The notes under the pieces were generated by a model. That model saw only the letters and a program-made list of their open reading frames with translations. It was not told the DNA's origin and searched no databases. A DNA stretch of 64,000 bases from NCBI GenBank assembly GCA_030340625.1, contig JAOPHQ010001138.1, positions 357,501 to 421,500 on the forward strand, written 5' to 3'. Source of the DNA: Merluccius polli. Its lineage: Eukaryota > Chordata > Actinopteri > Gadiformes > Merlucciidae. This document shows, in pieces, positions 1 through 12,120 of the stretch. Position 1 is the stretch's first letter. Each line of letters begins with the position of its first letter. The position numbers and the translations under genes were made by a program.

Positions 1-2685
1 TTAAAGGCACCGACGACTCATTCCATACCCTCCTGCCAGACTGGACGTCAAAGAAATGTGTACCTCTACGAAACTCACCTTAAGCTGTTCACGTCAATAT
101 GGACGTCTGATTGTTGTTGTATGTTATATATCCTTTACACTTTAGGCACCATTGACTGTTTGGCTACAACCTTTTCCACCACGGCGAGCGTGGAACGTGT
201 GGCTTTTTTGCGTCACTCGTGCAATACGGCCCTGTACCGTTCCTCTCCGCATTCCCCCGCAGCTCAGAGAGAAATCAAACCAGAGGTCTAGTGGGACCAA
301 GCACAAAACAGCCATACTGGTGCACACCTCTAGAGCACAAGTGGTCCATCGTTTTAAAAGCACACACACACACAAACACACACACACACACACACAAACC
401 ATTCCATCATATGTCTGTTGACAATGCTTGTTCATCCAACAAAATCCATCTGAGAAGTGTATTGTTTTGGTGTTTCTGATGTTTCTGATGGTGAGCCCAA
501 TCAAGTAGTGCGCATGTGCTGTGGAAATGAGCTTCATCTTCTGACATGTTGTGCTTACATATACTCCACACTAAGTTATCACAAGACAGCCATAGCACTC
601 TGAGGGAAGAGTGCTCAGAAGGAGAGAGGTTTGTAGGGATGGGGTGGGGGGGGGGAGGGTTCACAATAATCTATGAAAGGTTACCTTAAAAACTGACCAA
701 ATAACCTACCAACTGCCCTGAATGCTATTCATGAAATACCAAAATAGTGTAGAGCCATCGCACAATTGTTCTTGTTTTCTGACGGCCGGATGAATTCCAT
801 GATCCTTGAGTGAAACGCATCCAAAATATTTTTTCAAGGACATGGACCAATATCTATCCTTCAGAAAAAAGACGTGTTTGCATATGTCGCCTCCAGACAC
901 TCTTAATGCATAAGACTGTTGAGCTCTACACTACACAAGGGACCATGTTTGCTGGAGTCTGTAACCGTGTTCTTTCGGTGAGTGAAAAATGGCTGATTAG
1001 CAAGTTCACCCCCTGATACTGAGAGCAGCCATCTTGTTGGACTGACTGTCTGCCATCTCTGGGTGGAAAAGCATGATGTTGATGGTGTCTGTGCTACACA
1101 CTGGTCTCCAGTGGGGGAAAAAAAAGAATGAGAATGACTATTTAAAAAGCCTTGTTGGAATGATATTAATATTTATTTTCCTACAATATTATTTAATATT
1201 TTTTGGGTTTATTTTGTGGCATTACAGTTATTTTTTTATTTGTACTTATTTCACTGATAGACATTTAAAGATGCAGTTATATCACGGCTCCTATTTAGGA
1301 CATGAGCTCTATGTGAAATAGGTTAGTGGACACTAAGTTGTGGATGAATAGGACCTGTGTCGTGACTCTGTGCTGGACATAGGGCATCAAGTTGGCCATT
1401 CATGTCAGTTATCTCCATATGGTGTAGGGAGTCTACCTCCAAGACCATAGCCTGATTTTGTCACAAAAAAATACTGGTGCAAAATCCCATCTTGGACCTT
1501 TAATCATTTTATTGTATTTTTGTCTGCCAAGGTGTAAAACTGTGCTAAATAATGTAACCCCAATGCATTGTCATAACTAGAATTATGTAGACACAACACC
1601 TAATGCCCATATTAGTTCATAATTGGATTCCTGTGATTGTCATGTCTGAGGGTGTCTCCCTAACTAGCTTCTCCATTATGTAATTGAGCATTAGTGTATG
1701 CAGTTAAACACTACTGTAGCGATGGAAACCCTCCTGAGAACTATACAGAAAAAAGTAGCCTACCTTAGTACCAGACATCACTGACTAAACTTTTTCCTAT
1801 TTTATCACAAAGTTAACAAGTCATTACAAGCCATTTCTGATCCTTAGTGACATTTCATGACTGGACTGAGGAACTCTGAGACTGAGGAGTATCCTACCAG
1901 TGTGGATTGTACTTTAGTGGGCCAGACTTTTTTTTTTTTTAAATAACTTTTTAAAGAAGAAAGGTTTGCTAGCTAGAGAGAGATAATTTAACATCTGAGA
2001 AGGCATGTTATAAGGTCATCGAGTATAGGTTTGCGTGGACAATCGCTTAAAATCATGACATTTTGTACAGGCATACAAACTATGATGGCTATAACCTGAT
2101 GCTAATGTTTCCTTTTTGTACTGTGCCATGTTGATAAGCAGTGGTGCTGAGACGCAAGTCTCAAATTAGATTTCACTGATGACTGAACTGCAAATATTTG
2201 TGCAAAGTACACATTTTCCTTAACTGGAAAATGTGATGAAGTGAATGACTTGCAGGCACAGTTGAGGTCAATTTGTTGCAGTTACAGTAAATGGTAGATT
2301 TTCTTTCAAATGTAAACGCTTTTGACATAAAATGTCTTTAAACCTTACGTTCTGATAACAATTTAATTAAATGCATTTTGAGGTAACCCCAACTTTTTCA
2401 GAACAGTAAATTCAGTTAGCATATGGATTCTCGTTTCAGACAGAGACATTACAGGCCAGGAAAATAATATATATTTTGGGTTGTTTTTTTTTCTCAGCAT
2501 AAAACTTTTGTGATGTGATGTTAAGATGTCAAAACTATGCAATAATATCACACACAAAGGATTCATAGCAACACACACAATGTTCTTTAGTTCATTCAGT
2601 GGCAGCGGCTACTGTATGAATGAAAGCAACAGCATGTATATGCTCTCATACTACAACTGTGGGGCCCAGTTCCTGCTCATCCCTT

Positions 2686-2689
<4 letters not shown>

Positions 2690-2760
<71 letters not shown>
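2690..2760. repeat. (CT)n microsatellite
   Basis: An uninterrupted CT dinucleotide run of about 70 bp follows the sequence ending cccttcctgt. The open frames that read Ser-Leu or Arg-Glu repeats across it are artefacts of the dinucleotide. Confidence 0.95.
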
Positions 2761-2764
<4 letters not shown>

Positions 2765-5084
2765 TTCTGAGATTACAATCTTTATTTTCTTACAATCACT
2801 TTCTTTGTATGAAAAGAAAAGTGTTGTGACAGACACACTTGGGAGCTAAGAGACTGTATCCAAACTGTTGTATATCCTTAACTACGTTCTCTTTTGTGTT
2901 TCATATGCACTTTGCATCTTAACCACTATAAAGGGCATTGAGACATTTAGCACATGTGCAATTTAAACACATATTTACCCAGTGGAAAAGGAGTCTGTCT
3001 GAATATATTTTGCAATCCCAAGCGGTTGGGGCTTCTTCGTTGCTGTATTGATGTCTGTGTCTTTGTTGTCCATGGGTCAATTGCAAAAAACCCAACAGTT
3101 GCTGCTAAACAAGCCTGTTCTTTCTCTATGATGCTGTCCAATTTTAGATGCCCCAAAGCTGTGGCAGGTTTATTTTTATTTTTGATCTACCAATGTTGAA
3201 TGAACTTGGCATTAGTCGACAATTGTCATTGAAATGTCTTATGTGGGATTTGTTATTCGTTTTCTTCATTTTATTTCAATGTGTACATTATTTGTTATTA
3301 GTTTTCTTCGTTTTCTTTCAACGTGTACATTATTTGTTTGACGTGAAGTGCAACTTGTTTCTTTTCTTTTATTCCCTTTCTTGGATTCAGAGTCACATGT
3401 AACGGTAACTTTGGAGAATGTACATGTATATTGAATGTGTCTACCTAAGATTACCCCATGAAGGCCATCAGGAAAAAAACACAAATACTAAACACAATGC
3501 AGGAACAGTAGTAGACTTTTTTAATTTGTGTCTATTTAAATCCATTTACTGAAAGTATACAGGGGTGGTGGTAGTCAGGTTCTGGCAGATTGACTTTGTG
3601 CTTTTCTGTCCCAGCACTCTCTCGGGACTGGTCACTCTAGGCCCCTTCTGGAGTGTCATGGTACTCTTTCCTCTCAAGACTTGAAATAAAACCGTGCTTA
3701 AAACAAAATCAGAAGGCTTCAATGACCAGTAAACAATAAACAAAAAAACCTAAAATGTACATTTATTTTATTATAAAACTCTAATGTTACTACGGATTGG
3801 GGGACATTACTGAATCTCCCAATACAGATGCTATAATACGCATGATCGATCCTTGTGAATCACTTGCACTTTAAAATATACCCATCTACATATATACCAT
3901 ACTGTGTATATGTATGGGTTCTCTCTCTGTACTGAATAGTCATGAAAGATACAAATACATCAATTGTGTGTATTTTGCTGATCAGAAATAAAACATTTAT
4001 CATATCTGGCATATGGTACGAAATGTGTGGCTCACTTTTATTTTGCGACATCTGAAAGATATATGTTGCCACATCTCACATGAGAAACGCTGTGGCAGTT
4101 TCAATGTCTTCCCATAATGACAAATAATTTCATGATTAATTACTAGACAATGACCAAAAAACATTACTACCAACACTAACATGCCAATGCTCCTACGCTT
4201 CCAAAATGGAGGCGTCATTGCAATGTACAAGCCCTATATGTTCTAGCCTACTCCTTGCCTATATTTTTCCATGGTCTACCCCAAGTACTGCGCAGACACA
4301 TTAAACATTAATGTAAAACATACCATGGTGCAGCCTAACATACCAGCTGAACTCATATGACCTCTGCCCCCCCCCCTCCTCCCCAACACTGATACACAGA
4401 TATTTGATCCACAGTCATCATTTGAATTAAAATCCATATTTGTTTCCTCTGCTATTTTTGCACATTTGTCTCCTGGGGTTGAGGGCCTTTTTATTGAGTG
4501 AAACATATTCCAAAGGATCACATTTAAAAAAAACTTAGTCCTGGGTCTTCTTCAGAACCGCTTGTAGCTTGTGAACAGTAAATAGACCCTCTTGACAGAG
4601 GTGTCATCATAGGACCAACACAGGTGTCAATCATGACACCAATTATGCATCTGCTCCTTTTATGTACCCACCATTAGTGTGACGAGCGTCACACGTGTTT
4701 GTATCTATTATCGATTGAAGCCTGCCACAGAAATGGGAGAATGTTTGGTCCTGTGAATGCAATTCACCAGAGGGGAGTCCTCGCACCCAGCTGTGACTAT
4801 AGGGTTCAGGGTGCTGGGTGCATGTGTGTGACATCATCAGCGAGTTGAAGTATTAAGTGTGATCAAGGACACAGCCAGCACCACCTCCAGATGAATAATG
4901 AACTTTCTTAAAGTTGAGCACAACCCGCTGAAACTGCAAAAGTGCCTGTTTGGTTTTTCAGAGAGAGCCTGAGGAGAAAAAGAGGGAGAGTTTACAGCAG
5001 TGCAAGAGCAGCTCCGTGGACGCTAATCTCAGTCAGAGTGAGAGATATAATTTCATGCCTATTTAGAGAAGGAAAGTCCTGTAG

Positions 5085-5335
5085 GGCCCTCTCTCCCTCC
5101 CTCCCTCCCTCCCTCTCTCTCTCTCTCCCTCTCTCCCCTCCTCCCTCCCTCTCTCCCTCCCTCCCTCTCTTTCTCCCTCTCTCACCATCACTCCCTCACT
5201 CCCTCTCCTTTTCTCCTCCTCTCTTTCCCTCTCTCTCTCTTTCTCTCTCCCTCTCTCATTCTTGCTTTCCCTCTCCCTCTACCTCTCCCTCTATCTGTCT
5301 CTCTGTCTCTGTCTCTGTCTCTGTCTCTCTCTGTC

Positions 5336-5385
<50 letters not shown>
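5085..5385. repeat. Pyrimidine-rich (CCCT/CT/CTGT)n block
   Basis: About 300 bp of nearly pure pyrimidine on the plus strand: CCCT-type units first, then CTGTCT units, then a clean (CT)n tail. This long homopurine-homopyrimidine tract could adopt a triplex (H-DNA) form. It encodes only low-complexity Ser-Leu-Pro frames, which I do not treat as a gene. Confidence 0.9.
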
Positions 5386-5388
<3 letters not shown>

Positions 5389-6962
5389 ATCAGTGGCTCT
5401 CTGTTCTCATGGATAGGTGGTGCAGCAGCACTGCATACAGTATGTCCTCCTTTCAAGAGACACACACTCCTGCCCGTTCATCAATGAAGCCAATTCAGCA
5501 AATGGGATAAAGCCATCGGAGCCATTTTAAGTGGCATATGTGTGCTTCATGAACCTAACTTCTTCCTCATCTGTAAGAATATGCCATTTCTTCCTGTTCC
5601 TTTATACCTGTCTGGTTTATAAAGAGATAAATGAATGAGGTGGCCATTAGATGAGGCAGGACATGTTGAGAGGTGGGTCTTCACCATGCTGTACTCTGGA
5701 AACCAGGAACCTCCATTGGTTGTTGAAATGGAAACTGTTAGGAAAACACAGCTTTGAAACCGCAGGAAACTTTTTGGCCGACAATACCTTTGGTGTTGCC
5801 TTGGCGATGCTGTCAGTCATAGTCGTTCCTTGTTGCCAAGATACTTCTGAGCATCATTTCCTGACCACTGTGTCTCACTCACTGTGTTACTTATTGAGTT
5901 GTCGAGATGCATTGACTTCCATGCAGCGTATTTTAGCACCTGACCAGGTGACTATGGCCCCCTCGGGTGAGCAGGGTGGAGGAACCATGAGGAACCATCA
6001 TTTTTGTTTACCACTGTTTCAGTCGCTACGTGACATAAATACACATGGGTAGTAATATGACAGCACGCCACTGTGGAGCCTAACCTGTCTTTAAAGCCTG
6101 TCTTCCCAGACTGATTTGCTCGTTATGAGGCCCACAGTGTTCACCCTCAAATGAGCCACTATTACATACTCTTATAGGCGCCTACCGAATGTCAAAGTTT
6201 GGCAAAATGTCTCCGAATGACCCAAGCGAGCTCCCAAGAATGTCCCAATGTGGCTGCGTGAGTTCCACCAGAGTTGACGCGGGCATTTTCCACTTGAGAC
6301 AAACAACCCTGGGATGGACAATATTACAACGAGCGCCGGCCTCCCAGCCTGGAAGCTGCCAACACATCCAACATTGTTTGCTTTTCTTCCTTCTGACCTT
6401 GAGTGATGGGGGCCGGACAGTGGTGCATCCACAGTGCACACAGTGTTCACGATTTGACGGGGGCAAAAGAACAATGCATTGTGGTTAGTGTGGCGCAGCC
6501 GTCGCCTCGCCCCCTCTCACACTGCGCTATATATTCATTATGCCCGTTGCTTTCCCATGAAACTTGTGGTCTCTTCACCAGCAGCGTGACAAATTAGATG
6601 AGCAGTGAAATGGAGTATGACTGAGAGCACTGGAGGATTAGATCCACTCCAATCTAACCCGCAATCTTTCCACTATCCAGTCAATTCTGTGGGGAAATAC
6701 CCAAGGACAGGGAGGAAAATGAGATCAATTTTTTTTTTTAATACAAGAAAATTAGACGGAATGGCAGGGACAAGAGATGAAGAGAGAGTAGTCTTGGTTT
6801 CTGCAGGGCCCCAGCGTTTCTCTCTGGGAAGCCTTAGTCGTTTATTTTAGGCAGCAGGTTGGGGGGATTGCAATAACCATAGACTTCTTTTAAGTGATGA
6901 ATGCTAACTTACTTCTGCTGGAGAATGAAGGATGGGGGATACACAGTGAAACAGGATACACG

Positions 6963-7286
6963 GAGAGATGTATAATTACAGAGGAACAGATAGATGTATA
7001 GTTACAGAGGAACAGATAGATGTATAGTTACAGAGGAACAGATAGATGTATAGTTACAGAGGGACAGAAAGATGTATAGTTACAGAGGAACAGATAGATG
7101 TATAGTTACAGAGGGACAGATAGATGTATAGTTACAGAGGGACAGAAAGATGTATACTTACAGAGGAACAGATAGATGTATAGTTACAGAGGGACAGATA
7201 GATGTATAGTTACAGTGGGACAGATAGATGTATAGTTACATACGGACAGATAGATGTATAGTTACAGAGGAACAGATAGATGTATA
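6963..7286. repeat. 26-bp minisatellite, left block
   Basis: About twelve tandem copies of a 26-bp unit built around gatagatgtatagttacag followed by agg(g/a)ac. The array is interrupted at 7286 by the CACTA-like element and resumes in the same orientation at 17054, so the two blocks were once continuous. Confidence 0.95.
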
Positions 7287-9403
7287 CACTCTAAAAAGTC
7301 ATTCAGGGCCTTAGTATATATCACAATAATACAAAAGTATATTATCTTAATAAAATCTCTGAAAATCACAAAACTGATTATTTGAGTTGGACATATCAAA
7401 ATAAATGCTTAAAAATCCAACAGTTAATTTTGCCTTATATTTACATACATTATTTAAGTTTATTTCACAAAAGAAATGAGTATTTGACAAACAAATTATA
7501 ATTTTAAGATATCCATAATATTTTCAGTAAATAACAGTCAGCATATTTGAGTATGGAGCAATTATACCAATCGGTTTCAAGAACTTTAATTATTACTCAC
7601 TCTAACTCAATAGTCTTCATCTCTAACAACAACTTAAGAAATTGAGTAGTTTTTGCGCGCAAAGAGAGTGGAATCATGGGATATCTAGCCTGCTTTTTGC
7701 AACAACGGAGGCAAGCAACGATCTCGGAGACATCGCGGTGAAAATCACTTGGAAGACTCCATAAGACGGTAAGTAGAGCACTACCAACATTTAATGAAAT
7801 AGCGACCCTGTCTTCCTGCACATAAACGTTGTTTGTTTGTTTTTTAAATACTGTCACCACCATGCGGTTGTACATTAGCTAACTTCATTAACAGTTTTCT
7901 AGCCAACAAATTGCTCAGCTAACACACAGCTTATACAGCTAACGTGTGTGTAAAACGTGTGTAAAAAACGTGTGTGTAAAATTACTAATTTATTCGTAAT
8001 TTGGCGATACACAGCATGCTTAGTTTGTGACACTCGGTACGGAATGGACTTCTAGCGCGAGGGAGAAACGGGTTTGTCTGCAGAAAAATCCTTTTTAACA
8101 TGGGGCTGTTAATGGGGCTGTGGCAGGGAGTAGCTAGCTAGTGCTTTGAAGCTCACACCGCCAAAACGGTAAGGCTGACAGCTTCAGTAGTGGTATCCAT
8201 GTTGTCTTGGACCGGCCCATCCGGCCCCATTTTTTTTTAAAATCATTTATTTGACCAGCGATCGCGATCGCGCTCACCCCCGTGTCACGCCAAAAAGAAA
8301 AAAAAAACTCAAAAAAGCGGAGGCTGGCGTGCTTAGGGCCCGAGATGAAATGGTCTCATTACATTCCTCTTGTTCACGGCAGGAAATCACCGCTATTAGC
8401 CATAAGTGACACGGTAACATATCGAAAGCTAATTATATTTATTTGTTTTATTTTGTTTTTGTGTGTGTGTGTGTGTGGGGGGGGTACACTGGAAAATGAG
8501 TTGGAGTAATAGAATAAGCTTTAAGCATGGCGGTTATACCAATGCGTAAATGTGTGCGTGTGTGTATTGCCTCTATATTGACCATTACTGCTCATTTCCA
8601 CCGGGCGCTGCGTCACGTCTCAGCAGCGTCCCGGGAGCGTCGCGAAGCAGCCGCGACGCTATCTTTACGTAGCAGTCTGTTTTTGACGCTGCTGAAACGC
8701 GTCAAGTTCAACAGAGCAGACCGACCGGGCAGGAAGTGAAATAGTAAAAGCTATAGAGCATCCGGTCAATTTTCAAAATAAAAACACCCTCCCGATCGAA
8801 CACGACCACAAATCCGTGTCGTTTATAACTGACTTTGTCTATAGGCTACAGCACAACACATTAGGACATCATAACAATAAACAACAGGGGTCAATGACAA
8901 GGCAGCTGGGGTGTGCTACGATCAGGATTTGTTGTGATATTTTTGGGGGAACACTTGATGATACCTAGAGCAAGTAAAGGTTGAATTTTTCTGTCAAGCA
9001 TGTTAAAAATTTGAATGTCTGCTTTACAGCACCAACACTGCTAATGGAGAGACGGTGAACGAAGACATAACATCAGACAAGGTAAATGGCATCGATTTAT
9101 AATGTACCGAAGGATTAGGTGTTTTGAAATAAGGGACCTTTCTCGCTTTTCCCCATATTGCATGAAACCTAAGCTAAATTAAGAAATAATAATTTTAAGA
9201 AATCATTTTAGTATATTTTCCATTATAGTTGTAGATATAATTTACATCAATGTGTAAATGAAATCATTTCATATCATTTTAATAGATCTGTATGATAAAA
9301 CATATTGGTCCAAAAACTATGTACATGAATGGAAATAGTATTAAATCAGTATTTTTGCTCCGTATTGTAACACTGTTTATCATCCTTTTTAAGGTGGCGG
9401 CTC
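7287..9403 (+). other. 5' region of the CACTA-like element (no gene seen)
   Basis: This 2.1-kb leader lies between the left TIR and the transposase start. The first 300 bp are AT-rich with scattered short repeats, as expected of subterminal binding regions. A GC-richer part around 8240-8720 contains a palindromic gcgatcgcgatcgcgc-type motif and CG dinucleotides and may include the promoter. Sequences resembling splice sites occur at 9030-9090 and just before the ATG, so a 5' untranslated exon is possible. I see no credible coding exon. Confidence 0.5.
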
Positions 9404-12049
9404 ATGGCCTGGCAATGTAAGCTGTGCACATTTAAGGATTCTTCAAAAGGGGAGCTTCTCAAGCATTATCGAGTCAAGCACGGTACCTTTGGTCGTGGCT
9501 ATTCAGTACACTGTCTTCATTTAAGCTGTCCTTGCACCTTTAAGACATGGGGTGGCTTGCGTACACACTTGTCTAGATCCCACAATTCACAGGAAACTGA
9601 AGAGTGTGAAGGTGTGCAATCTTTCAGATGTAAAATTTGTGACTCATGTTATCCTAGTACAAAAGACTATTTTCAGCATATTTATTCCCACTTGAAAAGA
9701 CATGAAACCATAGAATGTGCTTTTAACGGATGTGATTTCAAGACAAACATATGTGGGACTTATGCAACACACAGAAGTAGAAAACACAGGTCCCATTCAT
9801 GGAAAGACTTTAAGACTGATGTGATTGCAAAGCATCCCGTTGCTACTGAGAATGAAATTGACTTTCCCGTGTTGGAATCGTATGGTCACGTGGATACTAC
9901 CTTAGATTTGGGTGGAAGGGATACTTCAGGTGAAATAGTGAAAATTGTCGGTTCTCTCTTGTTAAAATTGGAAAGCATCTATAATGTCTCTGGCAAATGT
10001 GTTGATGACTTGGTGGAACAACTTCAGTTTATCTGCACATCATCCACTCAGTATATTCCAAAGTTAGTGAGTGATATTTTTACACAGAATAACTGTGCTG
10101 TTGATGAAGCTATTCTTAGTGAGTTGGTAGACAAACTCTGTCACTCCAATCCTTTTACTGCAGCCTTGGGTTCTGATGGTCCATTTTCTTCTAAATTTAA
10201 GAGGGTAAAGTATTATAAGGACAACTTCAGTGTAATTGAGCCAGTAGAGTATATTTTGGATCCAGAGGAGAATTGCAGCTTTCAATATGTGCCTGTTCTT
10301 CAATCCTTACAGCAATTGTTGAAAAATGAAGACATTGCAAACAGTTTATTGACTAAACATTCAGACCACTCACAGTTGGCATCTTTCCGTGATGGTAAAT
10401 ATTTCAAGCTAAATGAATTTCATGCTAATGAGGAGTTTAGTATTTCACTTATACTGTATGTAGATGATTTTGAAATCTGCAATCCTCTTGGAACTTCGCG
10501 GAAAAAACATAAAGTCACAGCAGTTTACTGGGTACTAGCCAATGCACCACCTGAACTGAGATCACAGTTAACATCAGTTTATGTAGCTCTCCTTTGTAAA
10601 GCAAATAATATAAAAAGATTTGGCTATGAAACTGTTCTTGAGCCTCTTTTGAAGGATCTCACAACATTGGAGAGGGAAGGAGTTTTTTTGCCTCAGGTTG
10701 GCAAAAATATCAGAGGTACTGTTTTTTGTGTTTCAGCAGACAATCTTGGGGCACATTCTTTAAGTGGACTTGTAGAAAACTTTTGTGGACATTATGTCTG
10801 TAGGTTTTGTATTGGTGACCGTTCTGACTATCAGCAAAAAGAAGTGCATTCAGGAGCTTTTCCATTAAGAACAAAAGAGAACTATGATTTACATGTTCAT
10901 TCTGTAAAGACAAATCCTGCTCTGGTACACTGTTGTGGTGTGAAGAATGGTTGTCCCATCACTGAGAAATTAAGTCATTTCCATTTTGTAACCGGCTACC
11001 CACCAGACCTTCTACATTACCTTTTTGAAGGAATAATTCCTTTGGAACTGGCACTGTGTCTTAATGTGTTCATCCACAAGAAGTACTTCACCTTGACAGA
11101 ACTTAACAAGTCCATCACTCAATTTCCATACAAATTTACTGATAAAACTGATCACCCCCAACCTATCCCAGCAAACTTTGCCTCTCGTAAAAGTATTGGT
11201 GGGAACGCCAGTGAAAACTGGACATTGTTAAGGTTATTGTCATTCACTATTGGTGCATCTATACCACTGAATGATCCAGCATGGCACATTCTCATGATTT
11301 TAAAAGATATAACTGAGCTTGTAGTAGCCCCCATTCATACTGAGGAAAGTATTTGCTACCTAGACACGCTTATATCAGAACATCGTCACAGGCTGTTGGA
11401 AGTTTTCCCAGATCAAAAATTGATTCCAAAGCACCATTTTCTGGAGCATTATCCTGATTTGATGAGAGGGTTTGGTCCTTTGGTTAGCCTCTGGACTATG
11501 CGATTTGAGGCAAAGCATAGCTTCTTTAAGCAAGTTGTTAGACACACAAACAACTTCAGAAATGTATGTATGTCACTTGCCTCAAAGCACCAAATGATGA
11601 TGGCATACAGTTCACAAGAAAATGCTTTGAAACCTGCGTTGTGTGTCACAAAAATATCATCTCTTCCATTAGACATACTTGATACAGGAATACAGCAGTC
11701 TTTCAAGGCAGTTTATCCAACAGAAACCTCTGTGAATTTGACCAATGTGGCCATACTCCATGGAACTAAATATGCTTCTGGGATGGTTTTGCCTTATGGG
11801 TCAACTGGTGGTATACCTGATTTTGTTATGATTTCACAGATTGTTATTGTAGATGGCAGTGTCAGTTTCATTGTGAAAATGCTTAACAGCTGGTATGATG
11901 AACATTTTAGGGCATTTATGTTAGACCACTCTGGGAAAAAGACCCTGGTACAGCATAGTGAACTTGGGGACACGTATCCCTTGACAGCATATTTTGTGGA
12001 AGGAAAACTCATGGTTACATTGAAACGTCACATTGTTTGCCAGTGTTAG
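9404..12049 (+). CDS. CACTA/EnSpm-type transposase with N-terminal C2H2 zinc fingers (881 aa)
   Basis: A single uninterrupted exon starting at ATG 9404 and predicted to catalyse excision and insertion of the surrounding element in the nucleus. The N-terminus carries four C2H2-like fingers: Cys5/Cys8-His21/His26, Cys37/Cys42-His55/His60, Cys76/Cys79-His92/His96 and Cys105/Cys110-His123/His128. The core looks like the DDE fold of the CMC superfamily. A first Asp lies in LYVDDFEICNPLG (around 354-355) and a second in SADNLGAH (446). A C-x2-C pair follows at 466-469, then PPDLLHYLFEG (533-543) and TMRFEAKHSFF, with the likely catalytic Glu at 702. These motifs are read from the sequence; the catalytic roles are inferred from the family. 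No frameshift or stop is seen, so the gene could be functional. The accessory gene starts 72 bp downstream on the same strand. Confidence 0.87.
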   Translation: MAWQCKLCTFKDSSKGELLKHYRVKHGTFGRGYSVHCLHLSCPCTFKTWGGLRTHLSRSHNSQETEECEGVQSFRCKICDSCYPSTKDYFQHIYSHLKRHETIECAFNGCDFKTNICGTYATHRSRKHRSHSWKDFKTDVIAKHPVATENEIDFPVLESYGHVDTTLDLGGRDTSGEIVKIVGSLLLKLESIYNVSGKCVDDLVEQLQFICTSSTQYIPKLVSDIFTQNNCAVDEAILSELVDKLCHSNPFTAALGSDGPFSSKFKRVKYYKDNFSVIEPVEYILDPEENCSFQYVPVLQSLQQLLKNEDIANSLLTKHSDHSQLASFRDGKYFKLNEFHANEEFSISLILYVDDFEICNPLGTSRKKHKVTAVYWVLANAPPELRSQLTSVYVALLCKANNIKRFGYETVLEPLLKDLTTLEREGVFLPQVGKNIRGTVFCVSADNLGAHSLSGLVENFCGHYVCRFCIGDRSDYQQKEVHSGAFPLRTKENYDLHVHSVKTNPALVHCCGVKNGCPITEKLSHFHFVTGYPPDLLHYLFEGIIPLELALCLNVFIHKKYFTLTELNKSITQFPYKFTDKTDHPQPIPANFASRKSIGGNASENWTLLRLLSFTIGASIPLNDPAWHILMILKDITELVVAPIHTEESICYLDTLISEHRHRLLEVFPDQKLIPKHHFLEHYPDLMRGFGPLVSLWTMRFEAKHSFFKQVVRHTNNFRNVCMSLASKHQMMMAYSSQENALKPALCVTKISSLPLDILDTGIQQSFKAVYPTETSVNLTNVAILHGTKYASGMVLPYGSTGGIPDFVMISQIVIVDGSVSFIVKMLNSWYDEHFRAFMLDHSGKKTLVQHSELGDTYPLTAYFVEGKLMVTLKRHIVCQC

Positions 12050-12120
12050 GTGATACGTCTGACTCTTAAATGTCTAACACCTTCCTTCCTTCAAATTGAT
12101 TTTTGTCTGTTTATGTCCAG

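Larger units (their letters stand above)
1..6962. other. Noncoding intergenic region
   Basis: I see no gene here. Short open frames exist but lack family resemblance, splice context or coding-like composition. The stretch holds AT-rich unique sequence, a (CT)n microsatellite near 2690-2760, a pyrimidine-rich block at about 5085-5385, and a short tandem duplication of roughly 48 bp near 3250-3345. In other vertebrates the space beyond the NKX2-6 side of this block leads to STC1, so regulatory elements for nkx2.7 could lie here, but nothing in the sequence alone proves that. Confidence 0.6.

Noticed and set aside
4942..5487. 181-aa Ser/Leu/Pro-rich frame
   Set aside because: It is almost entirely the pyrimidine-rich repeat at 5085-5385.
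5651..6052. 133-aa open frame
   Set aside because: No recognisable family, no conserved motifs and ordinary composition. Random frames of this length are expected in a window this size.
6172..6488. Overlapping 94-100-aa frames on both strands
   Set aside because: Three frames on opposite strands compete, none resembling a known protein. This could be conserved noncoding DNA but I cannot show it.
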